Assembly (NCBI GenBank): GCA_963698645.1 | Contig: CAVORP010000001.1 | Span: 372,001 to 436,000 of the forward strand | DNA: 64,000 bases | Origin: Ovoidimarina sp963698645 | GTDB lineage: Bacteria; Pseudomonadota; Alphaproteobacteria; Rhodobacterales; Rhodobacteraceae | Reading direction: 5' to 3' | Shown here: piece by piece, positions 8,839 to 16,931 of the stretch | Numbering within the stretch: the first letter of the stretch is position 1 | How the letters are laid out: every line of letters starts with the position of its first letter | Translations under genes and position numbers: made by a program | The notes under the pieces: model-generated | What the model was told of the DNA's origin: nothing | The model's database searches: none | What the model saw: the letters and a program-made list of their open reading frames with translations, nothing else

Positions 8839-10038
8839 ATGACCAGACCCCAGACCGACATCTTCATCTCCGGCGGCGGCATCGCGGGCCTCGTGGCCGC
8901 GGCCGCCCTTGGGCGCGCGGGATTTTCCGTCGTGCTTGCCGACCCCGCGCCACCGGTGGCCGCGGCCGAGGATGACGGATCCGACCTGCGCTCCACCGCC
9001 TACCTGCAACCCGCCCGCGACCTGCTGGACGCGACCGGCCTCTGGCCCGCACTCAGCACTCATGCGACACCCCTGCAAACGCTCCGGGTCATGGATACAG
9101 CCGACTGGCCCCCGACCCTGCGCGCCGCACGGTCGTTCGAATCCAGCGATCTGGGCGACCGGCCCTTCGGATGGAACATCCCGAACTGGCTCACGCGCAA
9201 GGTTCTTGCCGACACACTGACCGGGATGGATCGCGTCGACCTGCGCCTCGGCACCGGCTTCGCGGCGCTTGTGCAGCGCGAGGCCCATGCCATCGTCACT
9301 CTCACCGACGGCAGCATGCTTCAGGCCCGCCTCGTGATCGGGGCCGACGGGCACGCCTCGCCCGTGCGCGAAGCCGCGGGGATCGGGACCGACATCCGCC
9401 GCTACGGGCAAAAGGCCCTGGCCTTCTCCGTGACCCACCCCCATCCGCACAACAATGTCTCGACCGAGATCTACAACCGGGGCGGCGCCTTTACCCTCGT
9501 CCCCATGCGCGACCATCAGGGCGGACCCGCCTCCGCCGTGGTCTGGATGAATGACGGCGCCCGGGCCCAAGAGCTTCTGACCGCCGAAATCCCGGCCTTC
9601 GAGGCCGAAATGACCGAGCGTTCCATGGGCGTTCTGGGTCACCTTACGCTGGCCAGCCCGCGCCGGATCTGGCCGGTGGTCACGCAATCTGCCCGCGCCC
9701 TGACCGCCCGCCGTGTCGCGCTCGTGGCCGAAGCCGCCCATGTGCTGCCGCCGATCGGCGCACAGGGGCTCAACACCTCGCTCAATGATATCGCGGCACT
9801 GGTCCAGCTTGCGGAAAAAGCCCCCGATACGCTGGGCAGCGCCGCGATGCTCGCCGCTTACGAAAAGGCCCGCGCCCGCGACACCCGGACCCGCGCCCGG
9901 GTGATCGACCTGTTCAACCGCGTCTGCAAATCCGACGACGTTCAGGTTCAGGCCCTGCGCCTTGCCGGGCTGAAGGCCGTGCATGACATCGCCCCCCTGC
10001 GCCGCACGGTGATGCAGGCCGGGCTGGGCTCGCGCTGA
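8839..10038 (+). CDS. UbiH/UbiF-type FAD-dependent monooxygenase
   Basis: This 399-residue flavoprotein hydroxylase belongs to the UbiH/UbiF/VisC family that hydroxylates the ring of ubiquinone precursors. The FAD-binding motif GGGIAGLVAAAALG is at the N-terminus. The second FAD motif reads VALVAEAAHVLPPIGAQG, where most relatives have GDAAH, so an Ala-Glu pair replaces Gly-Asp. The membrane-associated complex role is inferred from the family. Which ring position it acts on cannot be decided here. It converges on the aminotransferase gene with six bases between the stops. Confidence 0.87.
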   Translation: MTRPQTDIFISGGGIAGLVAAAALGRAGFSVVLADPAPPVAAAEDDGSDLRSTAYLQPARDLLDATGLWPALSTHATPLQTLRVMDTADWPPTLRAARSFESSDLGDRPFGWNIPNWLTRKVLADTLTGMDRVDLRLGTGFAALVQREAHAIVTLTDGSMLQARLVIGADGHASPVREAAGIGTDIRRYGQKALAFSVTHPHPHNNVSTEIYNRGGAFTLVPMRDHQGGPASAVVWMNDGARAQELLTAEIPAFEAEMTERSMGVLGHLTLASPRRIWPVVTQSARALTARRVALVAEAAHVLPPIGAQGLNTSLNDIAALVQLAEKAPDTLGSAAMLAAYEKARARDTRTRARVIDLFNRVCKSDDVQVQALRLAGLKAVHDIAPLRRTVMQAGLGSR

Positions 10039-10044
10039 CCCCGG

Positions 10045-11172
10045 TCAGGCGACCTTGTCGAGCACCGCCTCAAGCCGCGCAAGGCTCGCATCCACATCCT
10101 TCAGCTTGTCGATGCCGAACAACCCGATCCGGAAGCTTTTGTAATCCGGTCCCTCGTCCACCATCAACGGCACACCGGCGGCGATCTGAACGCCCTCGCG
10201 CGCAAACGCCCGGCCCGTCTGGATCTCGGGATCGTCGGTATAGCTCACCACAACACCCGGCGCGCCGAACCCCTCGGCCGCGACCGACCGGAACCCCTTG
10301 GCCGCCAGAAGCGCGCGCACCCGTTCGCCCTGCTCCCATTGCGCCGATTTCAACCGCTCGAAACCCCAGTCCTTCGCTTCGACCATGGCATCGCGGAACC
10401 CGCGCAAGGCATCTGTGGGCACCGTTGCATGATAGGCATGCCCGCCGCCTTCATAAGCCTCCATGATCTGAAGCCACTTTCCCAGATCTATGGAAAAACT
10501 CGTGGAATGCGTCTCGCGAACCCGCGCCGCCGCCGCTGCCGACAGCATCACGCAGCCCGCCGATGGCGAGGCCGACCAGCCCTTTTGCGGGGCCGAGATC
10601 ACCACATCGACACCCGTGGCTTCCATATCGACCCAGACACAACCCGACGCGATGCAATCCAGCACGAACAGACCGCCCACCTCATGCACCGCATCGGCGA
10701 TGGCGCGCAGGTAATCATCGGGCAGGATCATCCCCGCACTCGTCTCCACATGGGGGGCAAAGACCACGCCCGGGGCCTCGGCCCGGATCCGCGCGACCAC
10801 ATCCTCCACCGGCGGGGGCGCGAACGGCGCCTGCGGGTCGTTTCCGTTCCGCCGCGCCTTCATCACGATCTCTTCCGCCGGGATCCGCCCCGCCTCGAAT
10901 ATCTGCGTCCAGCGGTAGGAGAACCAGCCGTTGCGGATCACCAGCGCCTTCTGATCCGTCGCCAGTTGCCGCGCCACGGCCTCCATCGCATAGGTCCCGC
11001 CACCCGGAACCAGAGCCACCGCATCGGCCCGGTACACCTCGCGCAGCATCGCCGAGATATCGCGCATGACACCCTGAAACGCGGCGCTCATATGATTCAG
11101 CGACCGGTCGGTGAACACGACCGAGAATTCCAGCAATCCGTCGGGGTCGATCTCGGGCAGCAAGGCAGGCAT
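10045..11172 (-). CDS. class V PLP-dependent aminotransferase
   Basis: The 375-residue protein is a fold-type I, class V aminotransferase resembling alanine/serine-glyoxylate aminotransferases. The PLP lysine lies in SAPQKGWSASP, the glycine-rich phosphate-binding stretch is VPGGGTYAMEAVARQ, and the cofactor-ring aspartate is in LFVLDCIASGCV. The substrate pair is not certain; serine, alanine or glyoxylate are possibilities. It is followed upstream by cupin and Lrp genes on the same strand, but a 111-bp gap suggests it may have its own promoter. Confidence 0.85.
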   Translation of the reverse strand: MPALLPEIDPDGLLEFSVVFTDRSLNHMSAAFQGVMRDISAMLREVYRADAVALVPGGGTYAMEAVARQLATDQKALVIRNGWFSYRWTQIFEAGRIPAEEIVMKARRNGNDPQAPFAPPPVEDVVARIRAEAPGVVFAPHVETSAGMILPDDYLRAIADAVHEVGGLFVLDCIASGCVWVDMEATGVDVVISAPQKGWSASPSAGCVMLSAAAAARVRETHSTSFSIDLGKWLQIMEAYEGGGHAYHATVPTDALRGFRDAMVEAKDWGFERLKSAQWEQGERVRALLAAKGFRSVAAEGFGAPGVVVSYTDDPEIQTGRAFAREGVQIAAGVPLMVDEGPDYKSFRIGLFGIDKLKDVDASLARLEAVLDKVA

Positions 11173-11283
11173 GGGCGCGGTCTCCTTCGTTCAAACCGAT
11201 CACCGGCCTAGACCAGCGCTCGGGACATTGCAAAACGTTATTGTAGAGCAGGGGCCCCCCGCGTCATCCCGGCGCAGGTGCGA

Positions 11284-11649
11284 CTATTCGTGCTGCACGA
11301 TCACCGTCTCGAAATCATCCGCGCCGATGACCTCGGTATGATGCCCCTTGCCGCCGATATCCTCCATCCGCCAGACATCGCCGGGCCCGATCTCGCGCGC
11401 CTCGCCATCGCTCGCGGTCACCCGCGCGACCCCGCGCAGACAGATCAGGGTCTGCCGGATCGGCGTCGGGTGGATCGGCTCGTTCCAGCCCGCCTTCAGC
11501 CGCAGGAACAACATCGCCTTGGCGGAATGCGGCGCCGAAATCTCGATCGCCTTCGCGGGCGGCGCGAAACTGCGCTCCTCCAGCCTCACGTCCACATCGC
11601 GCCAATGGCTCTCGCCCGCCGCATCCGAATAAAGATGATGGTACTTCAT
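11284..11649 (-). CDS. cupin domain protein
   Basis: A 121-residue single-domain cupin. The two conserved cupin strands can be seen in IHPTPIRQTLICLRG and in GDVWRMEDIGGKGHHTEVIG, with several His residues that could hold a metal. The start at 11649 (MKYHHLYSDAAGESHW) gives the normal domain length; the frame is open for 28 further codons upstream that overlap the regulator gene and look non-coding. It lies 19 bases downstream of an Lrp gene and is probably cotranscribed. The ligand or reaction is unknown. Confidence 0.78.
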   Translation of the reverse strand: MKYHHLYSDAAGESHWRDVDVRLEERSFAPPAKAIEISAPHSAKAMLFLRLKAGWNEPIHPTPIRQTLICLRGVARVTASDGEAREIGPGDVWRMEDIGGKGHHTEVIGADDFETVIVQHE

Positions 11650-11668
11650 GTGCCTCCGGTCTGTTGCT

Positions 11669-12127
11669 TCAGCCGATCGGTCCCGGTCGGCGCTCCTCGG
11701 ACAAAAGCACATTCGCCTCGACACTGCCAACACCCGGCAGCGTCATGATCCGCCGCCGCAACACCCGCTCGAAATCCGAGATATCCCGCGCCACCACCCG
11801 CAGGCGGTAGTCGTAAAGCCCCAGCACATGATGCACCGCCTGCACTTCCGGGATCGCCACCACCGCGCGCTCGAAATCCTCAAGGCTCACCCGCCCCTTG
11901 GTGGCAAGCTTCACCCCCAGAAACACCGTCACCCCGAAGCCCGCCTTCCCCAGATCCAGATCGATCCGCCGCCCCGTGATCACCCCCGCCTCGGTCAGCC
12001 GCCGGATCCGTCGCCACGCGGCAGGCTGCGACAACCCCAGACCGCGCCCCACTGCCCCCGCCGACAGCGTCCCGTCTGCGGCCAGAACCCGCAGGATCCG
12101 GCGGTCCGTCTCGTCCAGATCAATCAC
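11669..12127 (-). CDS. Lrp/AsnC family transcriptional regulator (second of a pair)
   Basis: The 152-residue protein has an N-terminal helix-turn-helix (DETDRRILRVLAADG, then GLSQPAAWRRIRRLTEAGVI) and a C-terminal RAM amino-acid-binding domain. Its start overlaps the stop of the upstream Lrp gene by four bases (ATGA), so the two are translationally coupled. The two proteins are clearly paralogous but not near-identical. Lrp-type proteins act as dimers to octamers and often form mixed complexes. Confidence 0.93.
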   Translation of the reverse strand: MIDLDETDRRILRVLAADGTLSAGAVGRGLGLSQPAAWRRIRRLTEAGVITGRRIDLDLGKAGFGVTVFLGVKLATKGRVSLEDFERAVVAIPEVQAVHHVLGLYDYRLRVVARDISDFERVLRRRIMTLPGVGSVEANVLLSEERRPGPIG

Positions 12128-12579
12128 AGCGGCAACACCGTGTCGGATTTGATCGCCGCCACCTGCATCAGCGCCTCGATATCCGACAGATGCGGCAGGG
12201 TCAGGATCCGCTCGCGATAGACCTGCTGATAATGCGCCATGTCGCGGGCAAGGATCGACAGCCGCACATCGACCCGTCCCAGAAAGGTCTGGATCTCGGC
12301 CACCTCCGGCACCTCCCGCGCCGCCGCCAGAAAATCGTCGAACGCATTGGCCGAGGTCTTGTCCAGCGTCACCCGCAACGACACCTCCACCTCGTATCCC
12401 AGGGCGCGCCAGTCGATCACCGCATGAACTCCGCGGATCACGCCATCGGCCTTCAGCCGGTCCACCCGGCGCGACAGGGCGGCGGGCGACACACCGGCCC
12501 GCACGGCAAGGTCCGAGCCGCTCGCTTCCGGCGTCGCGATCATCTGGCGCAGGATGCGCCGGTCGGTATCGTCAAGCAT
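12124..12579 (-). CDS. Lrp/AsnC family transcriptional regulator (first of a pair)
   Basis: The 151-residue regulator starts MLDDTDRRILRQMIA, has a helix-turn-helix around residues 20-45 (AVRAGVSPAALSRRVDRL) and a C-terminal RAM domain. It is divergently transcribed from ilvC across a 133-bp interval, which makes the ilvC promoter a plausible target in addition to its own. The four-base overlap with the next Lrp gene suggests that both subunits are made together. Confidence 0.93.
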   Translation of the reverse strand: MLDDTDRRILRQMIATPEASGSDLAVRAGVSPAALSRRVDRLKADGVIRGVHAVIDWRALGYEVEVSLRVTLDKTSANAFDDFLAAAREVPEVAEIQTFLGRVDVRLSILARDMAHYQQVYRERILTLPHLSDIEALMQVAAIKSDTVLPL

Positions 12580-12712
12580 GATTTTCCCTGAATTACGCTC
12601 TTATACGAATGGTATTTTCACATAATGACGTTTTTCCGCAAAATCAGCAAACGCAATCGGCGCTTCCCCCCTAGATTACCGCCAAACAACAACCGTCAGG
12701 AAGGACACTGCC
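12580..12712. promoter_or_regulatory. divergent lrp / ilvC intergenic control region
   Basis: This 133-bp interval separates the Lrp pair from ilvC. It is much richer in A and T than the flanking genes, especially at 12595-12655, which is the composition expected of Lrp binding and of promoters. The ilvC Shine-Dalgarno (AGGAAGGA) lies just before its ATG. I do not see a convincing -35/-10 pair or a clean inverted repeat. Confidence 0.5.
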
Positions 12713-13735
12713 ATGCGCGTGTATTATGACCGCGACTGCGACATCAATCTCATCAAGGACAAGAAGGTTGCGATCCTCGGCTACGGCTCGCAGGGCCACG
12801 CCCACGCGCTGAACCTGCGCGACAGCGGCGCCAAGAACCTTGTCGTGGCCCTCCGCGAAGGTTCGCCCAGCGCGAAAAAGGCCGAAGGCGAAGGGCTCAA
12901 GGTCATGGGCATCGCCGAGGCCGCCGCATGGTGCGACCTGATGATGTTCACGATGCCCGACGAACTTCAGGCAGACACCTATCGCAAATACGTCCACGAC
13001 AACATCCGCGAAGGCGCGGCCATCGCCTTCGCCCACGGCCTGAACGTCCATTTCGGCCTGATCGAGCCCAAGCCGGGCGTCGACGTCATCATGATGGCGC
13101 CCAAGGGCCCCGGTCACACCGTGCGCGGCGAATACGTCAAGGGTGGCGGCGTGCCCTGCCTCGTGGCGGTCCATAACGACGCTTCGGGCAAGGCGCTGGA
13201 AACGGGCCTGTCCTATTGCTCCGCCATCGGTGGCGGCCGCTCGGGCATCATCGAAACCGACTTCAAGGAAGAATGCGAAACCGATCTCTTCGGCGAACAG
13301 GCCGTGCTGTGCGGCGGTCTCGTCGAACTGATCCGCATGGGCTTCGAAACGCTGGTCGAGGCGGGCTATGCCCCCGAGATGGCCTATTTCGAATGCCTCC
13401 ACGAGGTGAAGCTGATCGTCGACCTGATCTACGAAGGCGGCATCGCGAACATGAACTACTCGATCTCCAACACAGCCGAGTACGGCGAATATGTTTCGGG
13501 TCCGCGCATCCTGCCATATGATGAGACAAAGGCCCGCATGAAGGCCGTGCTCGACGACATCCAGCAGGGCCGCTTCGTCCGCGACTGGATGACGGAATGC
13601 GCCGTCGGTCAGCCGTCGTTCAAGGCGATCCGCCGCAACAACGACGCCCATCAGATCGAGGCCGTGGGCGAAACCCTGCGCGGCATGATGCCGTGGATCA
13701 CCGCGGGCCGCATGGTCGACAAGGACAAGAACTAG
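12713..13735 (+). CDS. ilvC: ketol-acid reductoisomerase (NADP+), class I
   Basis: IlvC catalyses the second common step of valine and isoleucine synthesis, Mg-dependent alkyl migration and NADPH reduction of acetohydroxy acids. The 340-residue length is that of the short class I enzyme. The N-terminal Rossmann motif is GYGSQGHAHALNLRDSG. The metal-binding acidic residues lie in EETDLFGEQAVLCGG-like (here CETDLFGEQAVLCGG) and in the FECLHEVKLIVDL helix. It faces two Lrp regulators, and a GNAT gene begins 18 bases after its stop. Confidence 0.97.
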   Translation: MRVYYDRDCDINLIKDKKVAILGYGSQGHAHALNLRDSGAKNLVVALREGSPSAKKAEGEGLKVMGIAEAAAWCDLMMFTMPDELQADTYRKYVHDNIREGAAIAFAHGLNVHFGLIEPKPGVDVIMMAPKGPGHTVRGEYVKGGGVPCLVAVHNDASGKALETGLSYCSAIGGGRSGIIETDFKEECETDLFGEQAVLCGGLVELIRMGFETLVEAGYAPEMAYFECLHEVKLIVDLIYEGGIANMNYSISNTAEYGEYVSGPRILPYDETKARMKAVLDDIQQGRFVRDWMTECAVGQPSFKAIRRNNDAHQIEAVGETLRGMMPWITAGRMVDKDKN

Positions 13736-13753
13736 GGTCCAGAAGGAGGGCAA

Positions 13754-14386
13754 GTGACCGAGATACGGATCATCCCGGCGCCCCTGGCCCTCAAACCCGC
13801 CATCCTGGCCCTGTCGCGCGCGACCTACGAAGAGCATCGCGCGCGACAACCCTTCGCTTTCCCCGAAAACGGCTTCGAGCAAACCGTCGTCCCGCTGCTC
13901 GATGCGGCCTTTCGGGGCGAGACGGGGCAATTGTCCGAAAGCCCCAACATCTTCGCCGCCATGGCAGGCACAGACATCGCCGGCTACATGCTCCTGTCAC
14001 ATTGGGCCCGGTCCGACGGCCCCGACATGCACTATGTCAGCATCGACGATATCTGCGTCCGCCCGGAACTGCGCGGGAAAGGCATTGCGCGGGCGCTGCT
14101 GGACCACGCCCGAACTCTCGCCGCTACCCGCGACTGGGACAATCTCGTGGCCACGATCTGGGACGGCAACACCGCTTCCCGCGCCCTGTTCGAATCCGCC
14201 GGTTTCGACGTTCAGTCGCGCACCTACCGCCTTGGCCCGACCCGACAGGCCCGGAACTATCCCGCCATTCCGGGCAAGGCGGGATGGACTCTCTGGGGCG
14301 TCCTTCTCTGGGGGCTTTCGGTCATCATCGCCGCGCTCCTGATCGTCATTGCCATCTTGCTCTTGAAGGGGCCCGGCGGAATCTGA
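13754..14386 (+). CDS. GNAT N-acetyltransferase with C-terminal membrane segment
   Basis: The 210-residue protein has a GNAT domain over about residues 1-165. The acetyl-CoA-binding motif is VRPELRGKGIARALLDHA, and WDGNTASRALFESAGF follows. After this the chain ends in a strongly hydrophobic stretch (LWGVLLWGLSVIIAALLIVIAILLL) that looks like a tail anchor, which is unusual for this family. The start is GTG, supported by a near-perfect AGGAGGG four bases upstream. It directly follows ilvC and probably shares its transcript. The acceptor substrate is unknown. Confidence 0.82.
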   Translation: MTEIRIIPAPLALKPAILALSRATYEEHRARQPFAFPENGFEQTVVPLLDAAFRGETGQLSESPNIFAAMAGTDIAGYMLLSHWARSDGPDMHYVSIDDICVRPELRGKGIARALLDHARTLAATRDWDNLVATIWDGNTASRALFESAGFDVQSRTYRLGPTRQARNYPAIPGKAGWTLWGVLLWGLSVIIAALLIVIAILLLKGPGGI

Positions 14387-14421
14387 CATCAGGGCACATC
14401 GCGCAAGGAGCCCCCAAGGCC

Positions 14422-15333
14422 ATGACCCCCACGCAACCGGACGGTCCCGGACCAAAGGACTGGCTCTCGATCCTCGCCCTTGGCGTGATCTGGGGATCCT
14501 CCTTCCTGTCCGCCAAGATCGCGCTGGACGGGCTGGGTCCGCTGACCCTTGCGGCCGCGCGCGTGACCTTGGGCGGCCTGATCCTGCTTCTGGTGATGCG
14601 CATCGGCGGGCAGGTCCTGCCCAGCGGTCGCCGCGCCCTGGCAGCCGTGGCAAGTTTCGCGGTCTTCTCCCACGCCCTGCCCTTCTTCCTCCTGAACTGG
14701 GCGCAACAGACAGTGCCCTCGTCCTTCGCCGGCGTCTCCATGGCCGCCGTGCCCCTGTTCGTCCTGCCCCTCGCCGTGCTGCTCGTTCCCGGCGAACGGT
14801 TCGGCTGGATCAAGCTTCTGGGCCTCGTCCTCGGGTTTCTCGGCGTCGTCATCCTGATCGGCCCGGACAAGGTTCTCTCCGGCCCCGATGCCGCCCTGCC
14901 CCGGCTGGCCTGCGTCGCGGCGGCGCTCTGCTACGCGATCGGCGGCATCACCACCCGCCTCGCCCCGCCGATGGATCAGATCGGCTTCTCCGCCGCCGCA
15001 CTCACCGGGGCGGCGATCCTGACGATCCCCGGCGCGCTCCTGATCGAAGGCCCGCCCGCGCTGCCCGACACCCGCACCCTCGCGGCCACGATCTACCTCG
15101 CCGCAGGCCCCACCGCGATCGCGGCGCTGATCCTCGTGCGCACGGTCCGCGCCGCAGGGCCCACCTTCCTGTCGCTGGTCAATTACATGGTCCCGGTCTG
15201 GGCAATCGTTCTGGGCGCGATCATCCTGTCCGAACCCCTGCCGGGAAGCTTCCTGATCGCAGGCGCGCTGATCCTCACCGGCGTCGCGCTCAGCCAATGG
15301 AACGCGCTCCGGCGGCTCTGGACCACGCCCTGA
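14422..15333 (+). CDS. EamA/DMT family transporter (paralogue 1)
   Basis: A 303-residue inner-membrane transporter of the drug/metabolite (EamA) superfamily, with ten predicted helices in two internal repeats of five. The start at 14422 (MTPTQPDGPGPKDW) has AAGGAG upstream; the open frame extends far upstream, but only as a shadow of the preceding genes. It is clearly paralogous to the transporter at 16014-16931, sharing ILALGVIWGSSFLS-type starts and the SLVNYMVPVWA block. Substrate unknown; relatives export amino acids or other metabolites. Confidence 0.88.
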   Translation: MTPTQPDGPGPKDWLSILALGVIWGSSFLSAKIALDGLGPLTLAAARVTLGGLILLLVMRIGGQVLPSGRRALAAVASFAVFSHALPFFLLNWAQQTVPSSFAGVSMAAVPLFVLPLAVLLVPGERFGWIKLLGLVLGFLGVVILIGPDKVLSGPDAALPRLACVAAALCYAIGGITTRLAPPMDQIGFSAAALTGAAILTIPGALLIEGPPALPDTRTLAATIYLAAGPTAIAALILVRTVRAAGPTFLSLVNYMVPVWAIVLGAIILSEPLPGSFLIAGALILTGVALSQWNALRRLWTTP

Positions 15334-15401
15334 CAGCGCTGCACCGTCCCGGTGCAATCCTGCACAATTGCAATGGAACGGCGCGCCCCCATCTGGGCGC
15401 G

Positions 15402-15968
15402 ATGACACATCTCAGCATCCATACCCGCGACGGCTGGCCAGACGAGGCAGCAACCCTGCTCGCGCAATATCCCCGCGACGCCTGGCCGGATCACCCCAAC
15501 TTCGCCCGCTCCATCGACAACTGGATGGGCGCACATCAGGGCTTTCGCCAACTGGGCCGCATCGTCGCGGCCGAGACCGAGGCCTATCTCGATCGTCGTA
15601 TCGGGGCCGAGGACTATGCCCCGCGCCTGTCGCGCTACGGCGATCTCCTCGTCCGCAACCTCCACGGCCACCACACCTGGGAGGACCGGTCCTTCTTCCC
15701 CGAGATCCGCGCGGCCGACCGGCGTTTCGATCAGGGGCTGGAAACGCTCGAATCCGACCACGGCGTCCTCGATCAAACCATCGAGCGTCTGACCCGCGAG
15801 GCGAACCGCGTCCTGAAGCTCACCCAGCTCGACGAGCCACAGGCCCGCACCGAGGCAGGCGGGCTTCACGACACCGCCACCCGGATCGAGGCGTTCCTGC
15901 AACGCCACCTGACCGACGAAGAAGACCTGATCGTCCCGATCCTCCTGCATCACAAGATGCGCGGGTGA
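15402..15968 (+). CDS. hemerythrin-like domain protein
   Basis: The 188-residue all-helical protein carries the spaced His/Glu pattern of hemerythrin-like diiron proteins: LHGHHTWEDRSFFPEI, LESDHGVLDQTI, and RHLTDEEDLIVPILLHHK. Such proteins bind O2, NO or iron, or sense oxygen. The start at 15402 (MTHLSIHTRDGW) is preferred because upstream in-frame codons overlap the transporter gene. It sits between two paralogous EamA transporter genes on the same strand. Confidence 0.8.
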   Translation: MTHLSIHTRDGWPDEAATLLAQYPRDAWPDHPNFARSIDNWMGAHQGFRQLGRIVAAETEAYLDRRIGAEDYAPRLSRYGDLLVRNLHGHHTWEDRSFFPEIRAADRRFDQGLETLESDHGVLDQTIERLTREANRVLKLTQLDEPQARTEAGGLHDTATRIEAFLQRHLTDEEDLIVPILLHHKMRG

Positions 15969-15980
15969 CATCAATGGCTT

Positions 15981-16003
15981 GACCCCGGTCCCGCACCGGG
16001 GTC
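15981..16003. repeat. perfect inverted repeat between genes
   Basis: A perfect 9-bp inverted repeat (GACCCCGGT, 5-base loop, ACCGGGGTC) lies between the hemerythrin stop and the second EamA gene. There is no T-tract, so it is not a classic terminator. The unit resembles the GACCCCGG-type palindromic elements scattered through alphaproteobacterial genomes. It may also form an mRNA hairpin just upstream of the EamA start. Confidence 0.6.
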
Positions 16004-16013
16004 TGTCAGCGTG

Positions 16014-16931
16014 ATGACGACTCCCTCTCCCGACGCGCCCGGCGCTCTGAACTGGTTTCTCATCCTCGCGCTCGGCGTCGTCTGGGGCACCGCGTTTCTC
16101 AGCGTTGGACTGGCACTCGAAGGTTACGGGCCGCTCTGGGTCGCCGCGGGGCGCACCGCCCTCGCCGCGGCGATCCTTTCCGCGGGCGGCACGATGCTGG
16201 GCCAGGGGTTGGGCCAACTCGCCTCGCGCCGCGCATGGGGCTTCGTCACGGTGATCGGCGCGGGCACCATCGCGGTCCCCTTCCTGCTGTTATCCTGGGG
16301 CCTGCAACATGTCCCCACGGCCTTCGGTGGCGTGGCCATGGGCGCCGTGCCGCTGCTGATTCTACCCCTCGTCTACCTGTTCTCCCCCGAAGAGGGGATC
16401 GGACCGCGCCGCATCGCAGGGGTCGCGCTCGGCTTCGTCGGGCTTGCCCTGCTGGTTGGCCCCGGTGCCTTCGAAAGTGGCGGCGAACCCGCGATCCTCG
16501 CCCGCTTCGCCTGTGTCGGCGCCGCCGCCTGCTATGCGATCGGATCGATCCTCACGCGCCGGGCACCGCCCATGCCCCCTATCGCGCTGGCGGCCTCGAC
16601 GATGCTGGTGGCCTCGATCCTGCTCGTCCCTCTCGCCCTTGCGGTCGAAGGACCGCCACCCCTTGCCTTCGACCGTCCCACCGCCGCGATGATCTACAGC
16701 GCGGCCCTGCCCACCGCGCTGGCAAGCTTCCTCCGCGTCCGGGTGATCACCACCGCGGGCTCCGTCTTCATGTCACTGGTCAGCTACATGGTGCCGGTCT
16801 GGGCGGTGATCTTCGGCATCACCCTGATGGGCGAGGACCTTCCCCCCACCCTGTTCAAGGCACTGGCCCTCATCCTCGCCGGCATCGCCCTCTCGCAATG
16901 GAGAAGCCTTGCCAGCCTGCTTCGCCGCTAA
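16014..16931 (+). CDS. EamA/DMT family transporter (paralogue 2)
   Basis: A 305-residue ten-helix transporter, paralogous to the one at 14422-15333. Shared features include ILALGVVWGTAFLS, the CYAIGSILTRRAPPM block, the SLVSYMVPVWAV block and the C-terminal LAGIALSQWRSL. An in-frame GTG lies one codon upstream (16011), and neither start has a clear Shine-Dalgarno; a hairpin precedes them. Its last four bases overlap the 3' end of glmM on the other strand. Confidence 0.87.
   Translation: MTTPSPDAPGALNWFLILALGVVWGTAFLSVGLALEGYGPLWVAAGRTALAAAILSAGGTMLGQGLGQLASRRAWGFVTVIGAGTIAVPFLLLSWGLQHVPTAFGGVAMGAVPLLILPLVYLFSPEEGIGPRRIAGVALGFVGLALLVGPGAFESGGEPAILARFACVGAAACYAIGSILTRRAPPMPPIALAASTMLVASILLVPLALAVEGPPPLAFDRPTAAMIYSAALPTALASFLRVRVITTAGSVFMSLVSYMVPVWAVIFGITLMGEDLPPTLFKALALILAGIALSQWRSLASLLRR

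Noticed and set aside
9130..9160. A tRNA T-loop-like GTTCGAATCC string.
   Set aside because: It lies inside the UbiH-type gene in frame, with no acceptor stem or cloverleaf around it; no tRNA gene is seen in the window.
12671..13930. A 419-codon minus-strand open frame opposite ilvC.
   Set aside because: ilvC on the plus strand is full-length with all motifs; the antisense product has none.
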